From the NCBI GenBank assembly GCA_021405325.1, contig QWII01000053.1, forward strand, positions 54,582-118,581: a DNA stretch of 64,000 bases, read 5' to 3'. This document shows positions 8,363 through 17,317 of the stretch, one piece after another (position 1 is the stretch's first letter; the number at the start of each line of letters is the position of its first letter). The stretch comes from Caldilinea sp. CFX5 (GTDB lineage Bacteria > Chloroflexota > Anaerolineae > Caldilineales > Caldilineaceae). The notes under the pieces are model-generated. The model made no database searches, was not told the origin of the DNA, and saw only the letters and a list, made by a program, of their open reading frames with translations. Made by a program: the position numbers and the translations under genes.

Positions 8363-9700
8363 TTAGCCCTCTTTGAGCATATCATCGATCTGGACGACCA
8401 TGTCCGCCACGGCGGCATCTACCGTGTTTTGGCCCAACAGGAAGGATTCGATGGCGGTGCCGGCAATATCCCAGAACTTGAAGACCCAGCCGCGGTAGGG
8501 CCAGAAGAAGGTGTATTCCAGCGTGGTCTGGGCGATGGACAAGACCGGGTCGTCTTCGTAGTAGTTCACTTTAGGTGACACGCTCATAAAGCCGAGACAG
8601 CCGATCCACGCCTTGAGCAAATCCGGCGAGACCAGGGAACTGACCAACTGCCACGATTCGTCAGGATGGGCGGTCTTTTTGGCAATCGCCAACATGCCGA
8701 CGCCGCCATAACAGGCGCGTCCTTGCGGTTCCGCTGCCGGCCCTTTGGCCATGCGTGCGGCGCCCAACTTGAAATCGGGTTTCTCTTTGCGGATCGAGTT
8801 GGCGGTCACATTTTGGGCCGTGATCATACCCACCTTGCCATCACGGAAATAGCCGTAAGAGCCGGGTTCCTGACTGGTGATTTCAGCGGGCATGGCAACT
8901 TTGTGGGTGTGATAGAGATCATCAAGGAATTTCCAACCGGCCAGCGCTTCCGGCGAATCGATGGTGCATTTGGTGAGATCCTCGTTGAACCATTCGCCGC
9001 CAAAGCGCCGCGGCCATTGACTGTTCTCGTGGCGGTCGTTGGGGTCGCTGGCAAAGCCGTAGGTGTCATCGCCCAGAGCAGTGATCTTTTGCGCGGCGGC
9101 CAGAAACTCCTCGGTCGTATCCGGCGCTTTCTCCGGGTCCAGGCCGGCTTTTTCAAAGAGATCCTTGTTCCAGAAGAGATTCGAGCCACCGGTGATCCAG
9201 GGGACGGCGAAAGTCTTACCGCTGTAGGTGCAGGTCTCCCACATGCGCGGGTAGAAAAATTCTTTGTCAAAGCTATGGGCGCTGATCATGTCGTCAAGCT
9301 GCATAATCTGGTCAGCATCGACAAAGCGGGGGAACGACTCAGTTTGATAACTGACATCCGGCCCGCTATCCGCCGCAAAGGCCGCCGTAAATTTCTCGTT
9401 ATATTGATCCCACGGCACTTCGGAAAAGTCTACTTTGATGTCGGGGTTGGCGGTCTCAAAGAGATCCAACGCGGGGCCGGCGCACAGTTTTGTCTCATCA
9501 CCGGCGGCCTTATGCGGGCCTTTCCACATGGTGAGGGTGACGCCCTCGGTGGCTGGTGCGGCTTGACTGCCGCCGGCTGCTTGGCCGCCTGGTGCGGGCG
9601 CAGCGCAGCCAGCGAAGAGCGCGCCAACGGTTGCGACGCCGGCGAATGTGGCGCTATGACGTAAAAAGGTACGACGGGAAAAGCGGTTGTTTGCAGTCAT
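8363..9700 (-). CDS. Sugar ABC transporter solute-binding protein (Tat-type lipoprotein signal)
   Basis: The 445-residue protein starts with a twin-arginine signal (FSRRTFLRHS), a hydrophobic segment and a lipobox LFAGC, so it is probably exported folded and lipid-anchored. The rest is a type 1 extracellular solute-binding fold of the UgpB/MalE class, with motifs such as TVTLTMWKG-like strand 1 and a NLFWNKDLFEKAGLDP helix. ATG 9700 has AGGAGGT just upstream. It is the first gene of the unit and lies directly behind the promoter/operator at 9862-9890. High expression relative to the permeases would fit the hairpin that follows the gene. Confidence 0.92.
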   Translation of the reverse strand: MTANNRFSRRTFLRHSATFAGVATVGALFAGCAAPAPGGQAAGGSQAAPATEGVTLTMWKGPHKAAGDETKLCAGPALDLFETANPDIKVDFSEVPWDQYNEKFTAAFAADSGPDVSYQTESFPRFVDADQIMQLDDMISAHSFDKEFFYPRMWETCTYSGKTFAVPWITGGSNLFWNKDLFEKAGLDPEKAPDTTEEFLAAAQKITALGDDTYGFASDPNDRHENSQWPRRFGGEWFNEDLTKCTIDSPEALAGWKFLDDLYHTHKVAMPAEITSQEPGSYGYFRDGKVGMITAQNVTANSIRKEKPDFKLGAARMAKGPAAEPQGRACYGGVGMLAIAKKTAHPDESWQLVSSLVSPDLLKAWIGCLGFMSVSPKVNYYEDDPVLSIAQTTLEYTFFWPYRGWVFKFWDIAGTAIESFLLGQNTVDAAVADMVVQIDDMLKEG

Positions 9701-9995
9701 GATAGCGACCTCCTAGAGATGGAACAGTAGAGCAATGTAATGATGGACCTCTATCCTACCCAACTAAGGCAAAGCAACAAGCACAAAGTGCCTGACGAAA
9801 CCGCTGGATTGGGGGGTGGAATATGGGTTATATCGTGAAAATAATTCACTTATGGTATCCTACAATAACATAGCCCGATAACGTTGTCAAACGGCAAAAA
9901 ATTATCATGTATCCCATTCCGCTCCATCCCTTGCCTTTGGCAATTGGACAAAAGCGGGAGCAAAAGGGTCTGACAGAAGCCCAAAGGAGGTTGCC
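9701..9995. other. Divergent promoter region
   Basis: This 295-base gap separates the binding-protein operon (minus) from the MDR gene (plus). It contains the minus-strand promoter and LacI-type operator at 9862-9890. No convincing plus-strand promoter was found; AAAGGAGG before ATG 9996 is the ribosome binding site of the plus gene. Confidence 0.6.
9862..9890 (-). promoter_or_regulatory. Sigma-70-type promoter overlapped by LacI-family-type operator
   Basis: On the minus strand TTGACA (9890-9885), a 17-base spacer and TATTGT (9867-9862) form a good promoter for the binding-protein operon. The near-palindrome GATAACGTTGTC at 9877-9888 has the central ACGT and arm symmetry of LacI/GalR-family operators. 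It covers part of the -35 box and spacer, so a bound repressor would block transcription. No LacI-family gene lies in this window. Confidence 0.6.
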
Positions 9996-10964
9996 ATGTT
10001 GCGTGTGACAAAGCCAGAAGGATTTGGCAATATTGTGCTGGAAGAAGTTCCCGTACCGGACTGCGGCCCGCGCCAGGTGTTGGTGCAGAATCGGGTGAGT
10101 TTGATCAGCCGCGGCTCAGAGGTCTTGCGCCGCTATATGCACGAAGAGGCCATCGACCCGGCCATCATGGGCTATTCGGTCGGGGGCGTGGTGACGGCGG
10201 TGGGCAGTGAAGCGGCGGCGCGCTTCCAGCCGGGCGATCGCGTAGTGGCGGTGGCCCCCCATGCCCAGTATGTATTGCTGGACATGGATGCCATGGAAGG
10301 AACCGCCGTCTGGCCGATCCCGGCTGACCTATCCTTTGAGCAGGCGGCGTTCCTGCCGCTGGTCACGGGCGGCGTCACCTGGGCGCAGATCCCCGGCATC
10401 CGCCCCGGCGACACGGTGGTGGTCCTCGGCCAGGGCTTGGTGGGCAACCTGGTGATGCAAGCGGCGCGACAGCATCTGTTGGCGCGGCTGATCGTCGTCG
10501 ATACGATTGCGGCCCGCTGCCGGTTGGCGGAAAGCCTGGGCGCCGACCTGGCGATCAATGCCGCCACCGAAGATCCGGTGGCGCGGGTGCGTGAACTGAC
10601 GGCAGGTCAGGGCGTTGACCTGGTCTTTGACTGTGTTGGCGGCAAACCGGGGCTGACCTCCTTTGCCCAAGCGCAAGAGATGGTGCGCACCGGCGGCACC
10701 TTGCACCTCATCGGTCTCTACCACGGCGCACCGTTGCCGCTGGATGCCGGCAAAATGCAACGCAAACGGCTCATCGGCGGCTATTACCACGAAGAGCCGC
10801 GCCCGGTGATGTTGGCCCGCGCCATTGAGTTGATGCAAGCCGGTCGCATCCAGGTTGACCCGCTGATCAGCCACCGCTTCCCCTTTACGGAAGCCAAGGC
10901 GGCCTACGATCTGCTCTACGAACGGCTCAGTGAAGCGATGGGTGTCTTGTTGGTCTGGGAGTAG
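9996..10964 (+). CDS. Zinc-free medium-chain dehydrogenase/reductase
   Basis: The 322-residue protein has the MDR fold with the NAD(P)-binding motif VVLGQGLVGNL. The catalytic zinc ligands are absent: the usual CGSD position reads SRGSE, and there is no structural four-Cys lobe. It therefore belongs with zinc-independent MDR enzymes, such as sugar-alcohol-like dehydrogenases or quinone-oxidoreductase relatives. AAAGGAGG lies 6 bases before ATG 9996. It is divergent from the sugar importer operon and ends at a long inverted repeat. The exact substrate is unknown, probably a sugar derivative given the Gfo/Idh neighbours. Confidence 0.8.
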   Translation: MLRVTKPEGFGNIVLEEVPVPDCGPRQVLVQNRVSLISRGSEVLRRYMHEEAIDPAIMGYSVGGVVTAVGSEAAARFQPGDRVVAVAPHAQYVLLDMDAMEGTAVWPIPADLSFEQAAFLPLVTGGVTWAQIPGIRPGDTVVVLGQGLVGNLVMQAARQHLLARLIVVDTIAARCRLAESLGADLAINAATEDPVARVRELTAGQGVDLVFDCVGGKPGLTSFAQAQEMVRTGGTLHLIGLYHGAPLPLDAGKMQRKRLIGGYYHEEPRPVMLARAIELMQAGRIQVDPLISHRFPFTEAKAAYDLLYERLSEAMGVLLVWE

Positions 10965-11022
10965 AGATTGAGAGATTGGGAGATTGAGAGATTGAGTGGC
11001 AATCTCCCAATCTCTCAATCTC
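10964..11022. repeat. Inverted repeat built from GAGATTGG/A tandem units
   Basis: Arms 10964-10986 and 11000-11022 are a 23-bp perfect inverted repeat. Both arms are tandem copies of an 8-bp unit, so several registers can pair. It begins at the stop codon of the MDR gene and ends before the convergent Gfo/Idh gene, so it could terminate or insulate both, although no T-run is present. Confidence 0.85.
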
Positions 11023-11036
11023 CTAATCTCCTCCGT

Positions 11037-12125
11037 CTACCGGTTGGGAACCCGCAATGTCCGCTCCGCCAACGGCAGCGCGACCGGTTGGCCCGCCAGG
11101 TGTGAAGCATAGCAGGCCAGCCCCAGTTCCAGGGCGGCGGCGCCATCCTGCCCTGTTGAGGGAAATGGTGCCCCGGTGTGTAGCGTGGTGTGCAACTCCG
11201 CCAGCAGCCGCTGGGTCGGGCTGAGGGTATGGGGCGGACTTGCAATGGGCTGGACGGTCAAGCGGTGGGGATACTGGCGTTTGACGCTGGGCGGCTGGGT
11301 CGGCGTCACTTGATAGAGCCAGCCGTCACCCACCATGCTGGAGATGGTAAGATACCCCTCACGCCCGCGCACTTCAATGCCCTGTTGGTCGCGGTGGGTG
11401 TGGTCAAAGAGACCGGTCATGCCGTTAGCAAAGCGCACCAGCCCCACCGCCGGCAGATCCTGCGCCGGGGCGTAGTTCGGCACTTGGGCGTAGAGTTCCA
11501 CGGCGTCGCCGGCCCAGTAGCGCATGAGGTCAAACATGTGGCTGCCAATGTGCAACATGCCGCCGCCTGCGTGGATGGTCACGGCGGTAAGTTCCCCCAG
11601 CGCACCGGCCTCAATCAACGCTTTGGTTTGGCGCACTAGGGGGCTGAAGCGATAGGGGTGATTCACCGCTAGCAGAACCCCATTTCGTTCACAAGCCGCC
11701 AGCATGGCATCCGCTTCAGCCATGCTGGTTGCCAGCGCCTTTTCCACGATAATCGCTTTGACCCCGGCTTCGGCGGCGGCAATGGTAATCTCCGCCTTTT
11801 CCGGTGATTGAGTGCAAACCGAAACCACATCCGGTTGTTCGTCACGCAGCAGTTGGCGAAAATCGGTGTAGAGCGCCTGCACACCCCGCCGTTCGCCAAA
11901 GGCGTTGAGCTTTTCACGCCCCCGGTTGGCCGCGGCGACCAGGGTAAAGCCTGGCGTACTCTGGTAGGCGGCGGCATGGTTGACGGGCGAAAGCACATAC
12001 AGCCCGACATGCCGGTTTGCCCCTTGATAATAGTCCGGCGGCTGGCGCTCGCCGATTTCGTCATCATAGCTGTTGCCAATGCGCCCCACGCCGATAATGG
12101 CGGCGCGATAGGTCGGCTGACTCAT
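11037..12125 (-). CDS. Gfo/Idh/MocA family oxidoreductase
   Basis: The product has 362 residues. The N-terminal Rossmann fold reads AAIIGVGRIG, followed by DDEI as in the paralogue at 17318. The catalytic Lys lies in VEKALATS (EKA rather than the commoner EKP), and the active-site helix reads HIGSHMFDL. These enzymes oxidise or isomerise sugars and sugar acids with NAD(P). ATG 12125 is preferred because GGGGAA lies upstream and the Rossmann strand follows at once. It is the last gene of the minus-strand unit after the peptide importer, with a branched palindrome in front. Confidence 0.87.
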   Translation of the reverse strand: MSQPTYRAAIIGVGRIGNSYDDEIGERQPPDYYQGANRHVGLYVLSPVNHAAAYQSTPGFTLVAAANRGREKLNAFGERRGVQALYTDFRQLLRDEQPDVVSVCTQSPEKAEITIAAAEAGVKAIIVEKALATSMAEADAMLAACERNGVLLAVNHPYRFSPLVRQTKALIEAGALGELTAVTIHAGGGMLHIGSHMFDLMRYWAGDAVELYAQVPNYAPAQDLPAVGLVRFANGMTGLFDHTHRDQQGIEVRGREGYLTISSMVGDGWLYQVTPTQPPSVKRQYPHRLTVQPIASPPHTLSPTQRLLAELHTTLHTGAPFPSTGQDGAAALELGLACYASHLAGQPVALPLAERTLRVPNR

Positions 12126-12159
12126 GTGATTGATTCCCCTTGTCATCATTTCGGTGCTG

Positions 12160-12277
12160 GCCGCCTTGAAATAAATTTCAGGCTAACAGCCAAAGTTGGC
12201 TAAAGCCAACTGCGTTACAAAGACCAGTCAGCTTTAGCTGACTTGAGCTATCAGCCTGAAATTTATTTCAAGGCGGC
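12160..12277. repeat. Branched palindrome: 25-bp outer stem with two inner hairpins
   Basis: Outer arms 12160-12184 and 12253-12277 pair perfectly over 25 bp. Between them lie two more hairpins, 12194-12211 (loop TAAA) and 12227-12242 (loop TTTA), which themselves share the word GGCTAAAGCC/CAGCTTTAGCTG. The RNA or extruded DNA would be a multi-branch structure. It sits between two genes of the same strand. A TATAAT hexamer on the minus strand at 12286-12281 could allow separate transcription of the Gfo/Idh gene. Confidence 0.85.
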
Positions 12278-12303
12278 GTCATTATATTCCCCTTGTGAAA
12301 GCG

Positions 12304-13008
12304 CTAGTGCGACGCCAAAATCACATTGCGCGCGGCCATGATCTGCACAGTGGCATAGTCGGTGGCGTTGCTATCGGGCGTCGGTTGGCGCAGGATAAAC
12401 TCGGCCTTGTCCAGACCGTTATAGACCACATGCGCCATTGCAAAACATTCAATCAGGTGGCTGGCGGTCGCGTTGAAATCGGGCAGGATCAGCGGCCCGG
12501 TGTCCACTTGAAAGCGCGGCGGCTCCAGCATGACATTCATGGTTTTGACGGGATATTCCAAGAGCGCACGCCGGCCCGTTGCCGCGTCGTACAGTTCGGT
12601 GCGCGCATTGAGTGACCGGTTGTCCAGCGTCGCTTGCACAATCGCCGCGTCGTCGGTGACAACTTCGCTGTGGGCAAAGGTGCGGATATCCAGGCGGATC
12701 TCGCGCCAGCGCTCGCGACCCAGGCCATATTGGCGGTTATCGCGTTCACTCACCCACGCCGTGCGGATAATCAAAAACTCGTCCGCCGACCAGATGCCGC
12801 AAAACTCATAGTTGGGCAGTTGAAAGAGGGGCGTATCCAGGTACATCCGCTCGGCGCGACAGGGGGCGATCAGGTAAAACTGGTCGCGCCGCCCCGTTTT
12901 TTCATCAACCAGGGTACAGGCCGCATCGAGTTGAATGCGCGCAATATTCCCGCTCTTTTCGTGGGGAAACCAGGTCATATACGAATTGGCAAAGTCAATC
13001 GCGTTCAT
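12304..13008 (-). CDS. Conserved-looking hypothetical protein
   Basis: I do not recognise this 234-residue protein. It is acidic to neutral, soluble and rich in aromatic residues, with no signal peptide, membrane span or obvious catalytic motif. The visible pattern is an all-beta type alternation, for example RIQLDAACTLVDEKTG and FYLIAPCRAERMY, suggesting a jelly-roll or lipocalin-like fold (inference). It lies between the peptide permease OppC gene and a Gfo/Idh gene on the same strand, so it probably serves the same catabolic pathway, perhaps as a hydrolase, epimerase or binding protein. The start ATG 13008 is the only good candidate. Confidence 0.7.
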   Translation of the reverse strand: MNAIDFANSYMTWFPHEKSGNIARIQLDAACTLVDEKTGRRDQFYLIAPCRAERMYLDTPLFQLPNYEFCGIWSADEFLIIRTAWVSERDNRQYGLGRERWREIRLDIRTFAHSEVVTDDAAIVQATLDNRSLNARTELYDAATGRRALLEYPVKTMNVMLEPPRFQVDTGPLILPDFNATASHLIECFAMAHVVYNGLDKAEFILRQPTPDSNATDYATVQIMAARNVILASH

Positions 13009-13068
13009 TGCTGTCGTCTTTCCATAGACAAATAACCATTAATCGTTGTCCATTGACAATTAATGATT

Positions 13069-14007
13069 CTACCGAATCACCATCCTTGGATCCAACGCAT
13101 CGCGCAGCCCGTCGCCGATAAAGTTGATCGCCAGCACCGAAATGCCGATCATGAGGCCCGGCGGCAACCAGATCCAGACATAGCGTTCGAGGATGGTCAG
13201 GTTTTGCGCGCCACTGAGCATATTGCCCCAACTGGGCGTCGGCGGCTGAACGCCCAGCCCCAGAAAGCTGAGACCCGCTTCGGTGAGAATGGCGCCGGCC
13301 ACGCCAAAGGTGGCGGCCACCAGAATATAAGGCACCACGTTGGGCAGAATGTGGCGGAAGATAATGCGCCGGGTGGGAATGCCCAGACAACGCGCCGCTT
13401 CGACAAATTGCTGTTCGCGCAGCGACAACATCTGGGCGCGCACCAGCCGCGCCAGCCCCGGCCAGCCCAAGAGACCAATCACCAACATCACATTGTAGAT
13501 GCTGGCCCCCACCACCGACACCACGGTGATAATGATAATCAATTCAGGAAAACAGAGGACAATATCGGTCAAGCGCATGATCACATCATCGACGCGCCCG
13601 CCATAGTAGCCGGCCAGGGAACCGAGAATGGTGGCAATCACCAGATAAATGGAGACCGAAACCACCCCAACCGAGAGCGAGACGCGGCTGGCGTAGACCA
13701 AGCGCGCCCAGCCGTCGCGCCCGGCGGTATCAGTGCCCAGAATATGCTCAAAGCTGGGCGGCTTCTTGATCGCCCGCGCACTGAGGGAATAGGGATCGTG
13801 CGGCGAGATCACCGGCGCCGTCACCGCCATGATGATCAACAGCACCAATACCCCCAACCCGATCATCGCCAGGCGATGTTGGCGAAAACGCTGCCAGGCG
13901 CGCCGCTCCGGCGAAAGCACCGCCACCGAAAGGGCCGCGCCAACCGATGCTTTGGCCTCCGCGGTGGTGGCGGAGGGCGCAGGGAGGTTCGTCGTCGGAT
14001 AGCTCAT
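13069..14007 (-). CDS. Peptide/nickel-type ABC transporter permease (OppC/DppC type)
   Basis: The product has 312 residues: a cytoplasmic N-terminal segment, a first span (GLGVLVLLIIMAVTAPV), then the DppC-type domain with DTAGRDGWARLVYASRVSL and the EAA-like loop EAARCLGIPTRRIIFRH. ATG 14007 is used because the frame upstream runs into repeat sequence. It is the partner of the OppB-type permease at 14109 and follows it across a 29-bp hairpin. Substrates may be peptides, but this family in Chloroflexota also imports oligosaccharides (inference). Confidence 0.92.
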   Translation of the reverse strand: MSYPTTNLPAPSATTAEAKASVGAALSVAVLSPERRAWQRFRQHRLAMIGLGVLVLLIIMAVTAPVISPHDPYSLSARAIKKPPSFEHILGTDTAGRDGWARLVYASRVSLSVGVVSVSIYLVIATILGSLAGYYGGRVDDVIMRLTDIVLCFPELIIIITVVSVVGASIYNVMLVIGLLGWPGLARLVRAQMLSLREQQFVEAARCLGIPTRRIIFRHILPNVVPYILVAATFGVAGAILTEAGLSFLGLGVQPPTPSWGNMLSGAQNLTILERYVWIWLPPGLMIGISVLAINFIGDGLRDALDPRMVIR

Positions 14008-14041
14008 AAGCGCAGTTGTTTCTCTTAACAATAGCAATTGG

Positions 14042-14112
14042 GTGATTGGGTGATGCGGTGATGCGGTGATTGAGCTTGTCGAAATCACCGCATCACCGCA
14101 TCACCCAATCAC
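14042..14112. repeat. 29-bp perfect inverted repeat with loop TGAGCTTGTCGAA
   Basis: Arms 14042-14070 and 14084-14112 are perfectly complementary and made of GTGATGCG-type units. The 13-nt loop is identical to that at 5812-5824. The right arm covers the stop codon of the OppB gene (14109-14111) and the element fills the gap to the OppC gene. Confidence 0.92.
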
Positions 14113-15071
14113 TCATACCGCACACGCGGGTCGGCATAGGCATAGGCGATGTCAGCCAGCAGGTTAGCCAGCAGCACCAGCACGGCGGTGACGAGCAGCA
14201 GTCCCATGATCTGCGGGTAATCGCGCTGGTTGATCGCCTCAATCGAAAGTTGGCCGATGCCGGGCCAGGAGTAGATGGTCTCAATAATCACCGAGCCGCT
14301 AAAGAGACCGGGCAGCCGCAGCGCCAGAATCGTGATGAGCGGCAGTAGTGCATTGCGGAAGGCATGGCGCGCCACCACAATGTACTCTCGCAACCCTTTG
14401 GCCCGTGCGGTGGTGATGTAGTCCTGGCTCAACACTTCGAGCAGGCTAATGCGACCATAGCGCATAATCGCCGCCGTGTTGGCCAACCCCAGGATGAAGG
14501 CCGGCATGATCAGATAGCGCAACCGGTCGAGGATCGAAAAGGGTTCGCCCACGGTCGCCATGCCAAAGGCCGGCAAGAGCCGCAGTTGCAAGGTAAAGAT
14601 CGAAATGGCGGCCATCGCCAGGAAAAAGCTGGGAACCGAGATGCCGGCAAAGGCCACCACCGTCAGCGCATAGTCCAGCTTCGAGTACTGTTTGAGCGCA
14701 GCCAGACAACCAAGAGGAATGCCCACCAGCAGGGAGATGAGCATTGCCGTCCCGGTCAGCAACAAGGTCGGCCCCAGCCGTTCGTTGATCCGCTCCAGCA
14801 CCGGACGCTTGGAAGAGAACGAGACGCCAAAGTTGCCCTGCAAAATCTCCGATAGCCAGGTGCCATAGCGCACAACCAGCGGCTTATCCAGCCCCAAATT
14901 TTCCCGCAACCGTTCCGCATCGACCGCCCCCTGTGCGCTCCCTGCCTCGGCGCTCACCATCGCCATAATCGGATCTCCCGGAGCCAGATTGATAAAAGTA
15001 AAATCAATGATCGTGATGCCAACGAGAATCGGAATCGCCACCAACAGCCGCCGTAGAATGTATTTGCCCAT
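14109..15071 (-). CDS. Peptide/nickel-type ABC transporter permease (OppB/DppB type)
   Basis: The product has 320 residues. It begins MGKYILRRLLVAIPILVG, the standard DppB start, and has the periplasmic loop after span 1 and the cytoplasmic loop RAKGLREYIVVARHAFRN that contacts the ATPase. The upstream part of the open frame (to 15140) is translated repeat, so ATG 15071 is chosen. It lies between the binding-protein gene (15229) and OppC. No ATPase genes (OppD/F) are present in the window. Confidence 0.92.
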   Translation of the reverse strand: MGKYILRRLLVAIPILVGITIIDFTFINLAPGDPIMAMVSAEAGSAQGAVDAERLRENLGLDKPLVVRYGTWLSEILQGNFGVSFSSKRPVLERINERLGPTLLLTGTAMLISLLVGIPLGCLAALKQYSKLDYALTVVAFAGISVPSFFLAMAAISIFTLQLRLLPAFGMATVGEPFSILDRLRYLIMPAFILGLANTAAIMRYGRISLLEVLSQDYITTARAKGLREYIVVARHAFRNALLPLITILALRLPGLFSGSVIIETIYSWPGIGQLSIEAINQRDYPQIMGLLLVTAVLVLLANLLADIAYAYADPRVRYE

Positions 15072-15088
15072 GTTGCACCCCGTTGGGG

Positions 15089-15230
15089 ACAGGTAAACAG
15101 GTACACAGGTAGACAGGTAGACAGGTACACAGGTAGACAAAAAGATTTACATATTATGGCCCCGTCGTCTATCTTGTACTGTCTATCTTGTACTGTCTGT
15201 CTACCTGTTTACCTGTTTACCTGTCTACCT
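15089..15230. repeat. Large imperfect inverted repeat from 9-bp ACAGGTAGA units
   Basis: The left arm (15089-15139) is six tandem copies of ACAGGTAGA/ACAGGTACA-like units, and the right arm (15193-15230) is the complementary unit TCTACCTGT repeated. Between them is a 14-bp direct repeat GTCTATCTTGTACT at 15167-15180 and 15181-15194. The right arm overlaps the TAG stop of the binding-protein gene (15229-15231). Confidence 0.85.
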
Positions 15231-16938
15231 ACTGCTCAATCCACCACGTCTCAATCGCATTGTAATTCGGCAGTTCGCCATGATACTGCGGCGTGGCGTC
15301 ATGGACTTTGCTGCGGATCACCCAGGGGCGGATGGCGCGGTAGATGACGATCTTGGGCAGGCGTTGATTGAAGATCAACTGCGCTTCCTGATAATAGGCT
15401 TTGCGTGTCTCCTGGTCGAGGGTGGCTTTGCCCAGATCATAGAGTTCATCCAGCCGGGGATCAGACCAGCCGCCGGTGTTCCAGCCCTTGCCGTCGGCAT
15501 AGGTCGAATCGGTGCGGTAGTAGATGGCGGTCGAGTCCGGGTCAAAGCCCCAGGAGTTGCAGCCCCAGTAGAGATCCCACTCCATGGTGATGTAGTAGAC
15601 TTCGTTGGCCGCAGCGCCGGTGCCAACGCTCTTCATCTCGACATTCATGCCGGCCTTCTGGAGATTATCGGCAATGAAGACCACCACGTTGGCCGGGTCG
15701 GCGCCAGAGAAATTCAACTCGATCTTCTGGTTGGCGAAATCCCAGCCCCCCTCGGTTAGCAGTTGTTTGGCTAACTCCGGGTCGTAGTTGTAGGGCTTGA
15801 GATCAGGATTGGGCAGCAGCCAGGAGTGGCCCAATGGCGTATCCCAAACTTGCGCGGTCTGCCCCAAGAACTCCTGCACCAGCGTTTCGCGGTCGATAGC
15901 GTGGGCAATGCCTTGCAGCACTTTGGGCGTCAAGAATGGGCGGTTGAAGTTGACGGCCAGACTGCAATAGACCGCCGTCGGCTGCCAGTACATCTGAAAT
16001 TCGGGGTTATCGGTAAAGCGTTCCAGGTCTGCCGCCGGGGTGTTGGCCGTGATGTCAATTGAGCCATCTTCCAGGCCCGCCGGGATCACATCGGAGCCGC
16101 TCAGGATCAGCCAGTTGATCTTTTCAATATGGGGGCTGCCGCGGAAATAGGCATCGTTGCGCACAAACTCGATATATTGATCTTCGACATAGTTGGCAAC
16201 CTTGAAGGGGCCGGTGCCAACGGGCTGCTTGAGGAAAAAGTCCATCTGTCCAAAGGCTTCGGGGTCATCCAGCGGCCCGCTTTCGAGCAGGTGCTTGGGC
16301 AGAATGCTGATGAGCGCCGAATTGAGATAGACCGAGGCGTCCGCTTTGGTCGAGGTAAATTCAATGGTGAAATCGTCCAGCACCTTGATGCCGGGAATCT
16401 CCTCAGCGGCGCCATCACGAAATTCACGGGCGCCCTCAATCGACATCAATTGCTCGGCGGCGGTGCTGGGGATGTTGGGCCATAAGACCAGTTTGTAGGT
16501 GAATTCGACATCGGCGGCGGTGAAGGGCGTGCCGTCGTGCCAGGTCACATCTTGCCGCAGCTTAAAGGTGAGTTTGGTCTGGTCGTCAGAAAATTCCCAG
16601 CTTTCGGCCAGTTCGGGGATCACCTCGGTGGCGCCGACATTCCAGGTGATCAGGCGATTGTAGATCATACGGAAGAGTTCGGCCTGTACACCCGCTGGCG
16701 CGTTGAGCGGGCTAAAGCTGCCAAAGGGGCTAAACTTTTGCGGATAGGCGTAGTTCAGCGTGCCGCCATCCTGAATTTCGCCCGGCGCGGCGCGTTCAAT
16801 CTCCTGTTCGACCACAGGCGTGGCCGTCGCTGCCGGCCCACTTGCCTCTGCCCCCGTTGGCGCCGCCGGCGCTGGACAAGCCGCCGTCACAAGGCTCACA
16901 ATCAACAACACGGTCAGATAAAGCCATACCTTGCGCAT
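15229..16938 (-). CDS. Peptide ABC transporter substrate-binding protein (family 5)
   Basis: The 569-residue lipoprotein has a signal peptide ending in VTAAC, then a DppA/OppA-type fold. Diagnostic motifs are ESWEFSDDQTKLTFKLR, VTWHDGTPFTAADVEFT and the NFNRPFL motif in the second lobe. AAGGAG precedes ATG 16938. It is the first gene of a minus-strand unit with OppB, OppC, an unknown protein and a Gfo/Idh enzyme. Family 5 proteins bind peptides, but several bind oligosaccharides; the oxidoreductase in the operon makes a sugar substrate plausible (inference). Confidence 0.93.
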   Translation of the reverse strand: MRKVWLYLTVLLIVSLVTAACPAPAAPTGAEASGPAATATPVVEQEIERAAPGEIQDGGTLNYAYPQKFSPFGSFSPLNAPAGVQAELFRMIYNRLITWNVGATEVIPELAESWEFSDDQTKLTFKLRQDVTWHDGTPFTAADVEFTYKLVLWPNIPSTAAEQLMSIEGAREFRDGAAEEIPGIKVLDDFTIEFTSTKADASVYLNSALISILPKHLLESGPLDDPEAFGQMDFFLKQPVGTGPFKVANYVEDQYIEFVRNDAYFRGSPHIEKINWLILSGSDVIPAGLEDGSIDITANTPAADLERFTDNPEFQMYWQPTAVYCSLAVNFNRPFLTPKVLQGIAHAIDRETLVQEFLGQTAQVWDTPLGHSWLLPNPDLKPYNYDPELAKQLLTEGGWDFANQKIELNFSGADPANVVVFIADNLQKAGMNVEMKSVGTGAAANEVYYITMEWDLYWGCNSWGFDPDSTAIYYRTDSTYADGKGWNTGGWSDPRLDELYDLGKATLDQETRKAYYQEAQLIFNQRLPKIVIYRAIRPWVIRSKVHDATPQYHGELPNYNAIETWWIEQ

Positions 16939-17317
16939 AAATTTTCTCCTTTATGCTTGACAGAAACCTTTATCGTTGACACAAAGATGCGATGATAGCG
17001 TTGGAACGGTCCCGCAAAGGGGGCTGGGGACGCAAGGCAGATACTGATAACAACCGTAGGCAACGTCATGACTGTCGGCAAGAACGCGGAGTCATTCCGC
17101 CCGGTCATGGAACAAATGATAACGATAAGGATGATGGCAAGTGCTTCAATTTTAGGGACAGTGGCGTATTGGGCCGGCTTTTCGGGGTTTGACAAGCCAA
17201 GTAAGCCATAGTATTGTAGTATACCTACTTTACAATGATCGGTCAAATGCCCAAAATCTGCGTGGCAGCGCGAGCCGGGGCATTGACAACCACCATTACC
17301 CAGAGGGGAGAAGAGCT
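16939..17317. other. Divergent intergenic region, 379 bp
   Basis: The region separates the peptide importer operon (minus) from a Gfo/Idh gene (plus). It contains the plus-strand promoter at 17189-17217. The sequence CAACGCTATC on the minus strand near 17006-16997 resembles half of the operator at 9877, but no matching promoter was found. No gene is visible. Confidence 0.5.
17189..17217 (+). promoter_or_regulatory. Sigma-70-type promoter, TTGACA-17-TATTGT
   Basis: TTGACA at 17189-17194 and TATTGT at 17212-17217 are spaced by exactly 17 bases. The same pair of boxes is used at 9862-9890 on the other strand. Transcription would start near 17224, giving a leader of about 94 bases before ATG 17318. 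Confidence 0.6.

Noticed and set aside
8666..9664. 332-codon plus-strand frame opposite the binding-protein gene
   Set aside because: It mirrors the codon bias of the real gene on the other strand and shows no recognisable protein features.
15089..15230. CRISPR-like or VNTR coding repeat
   Set aside because: Units are only 9 bp, arranged as inverted arms, and in no sensible reading frame.
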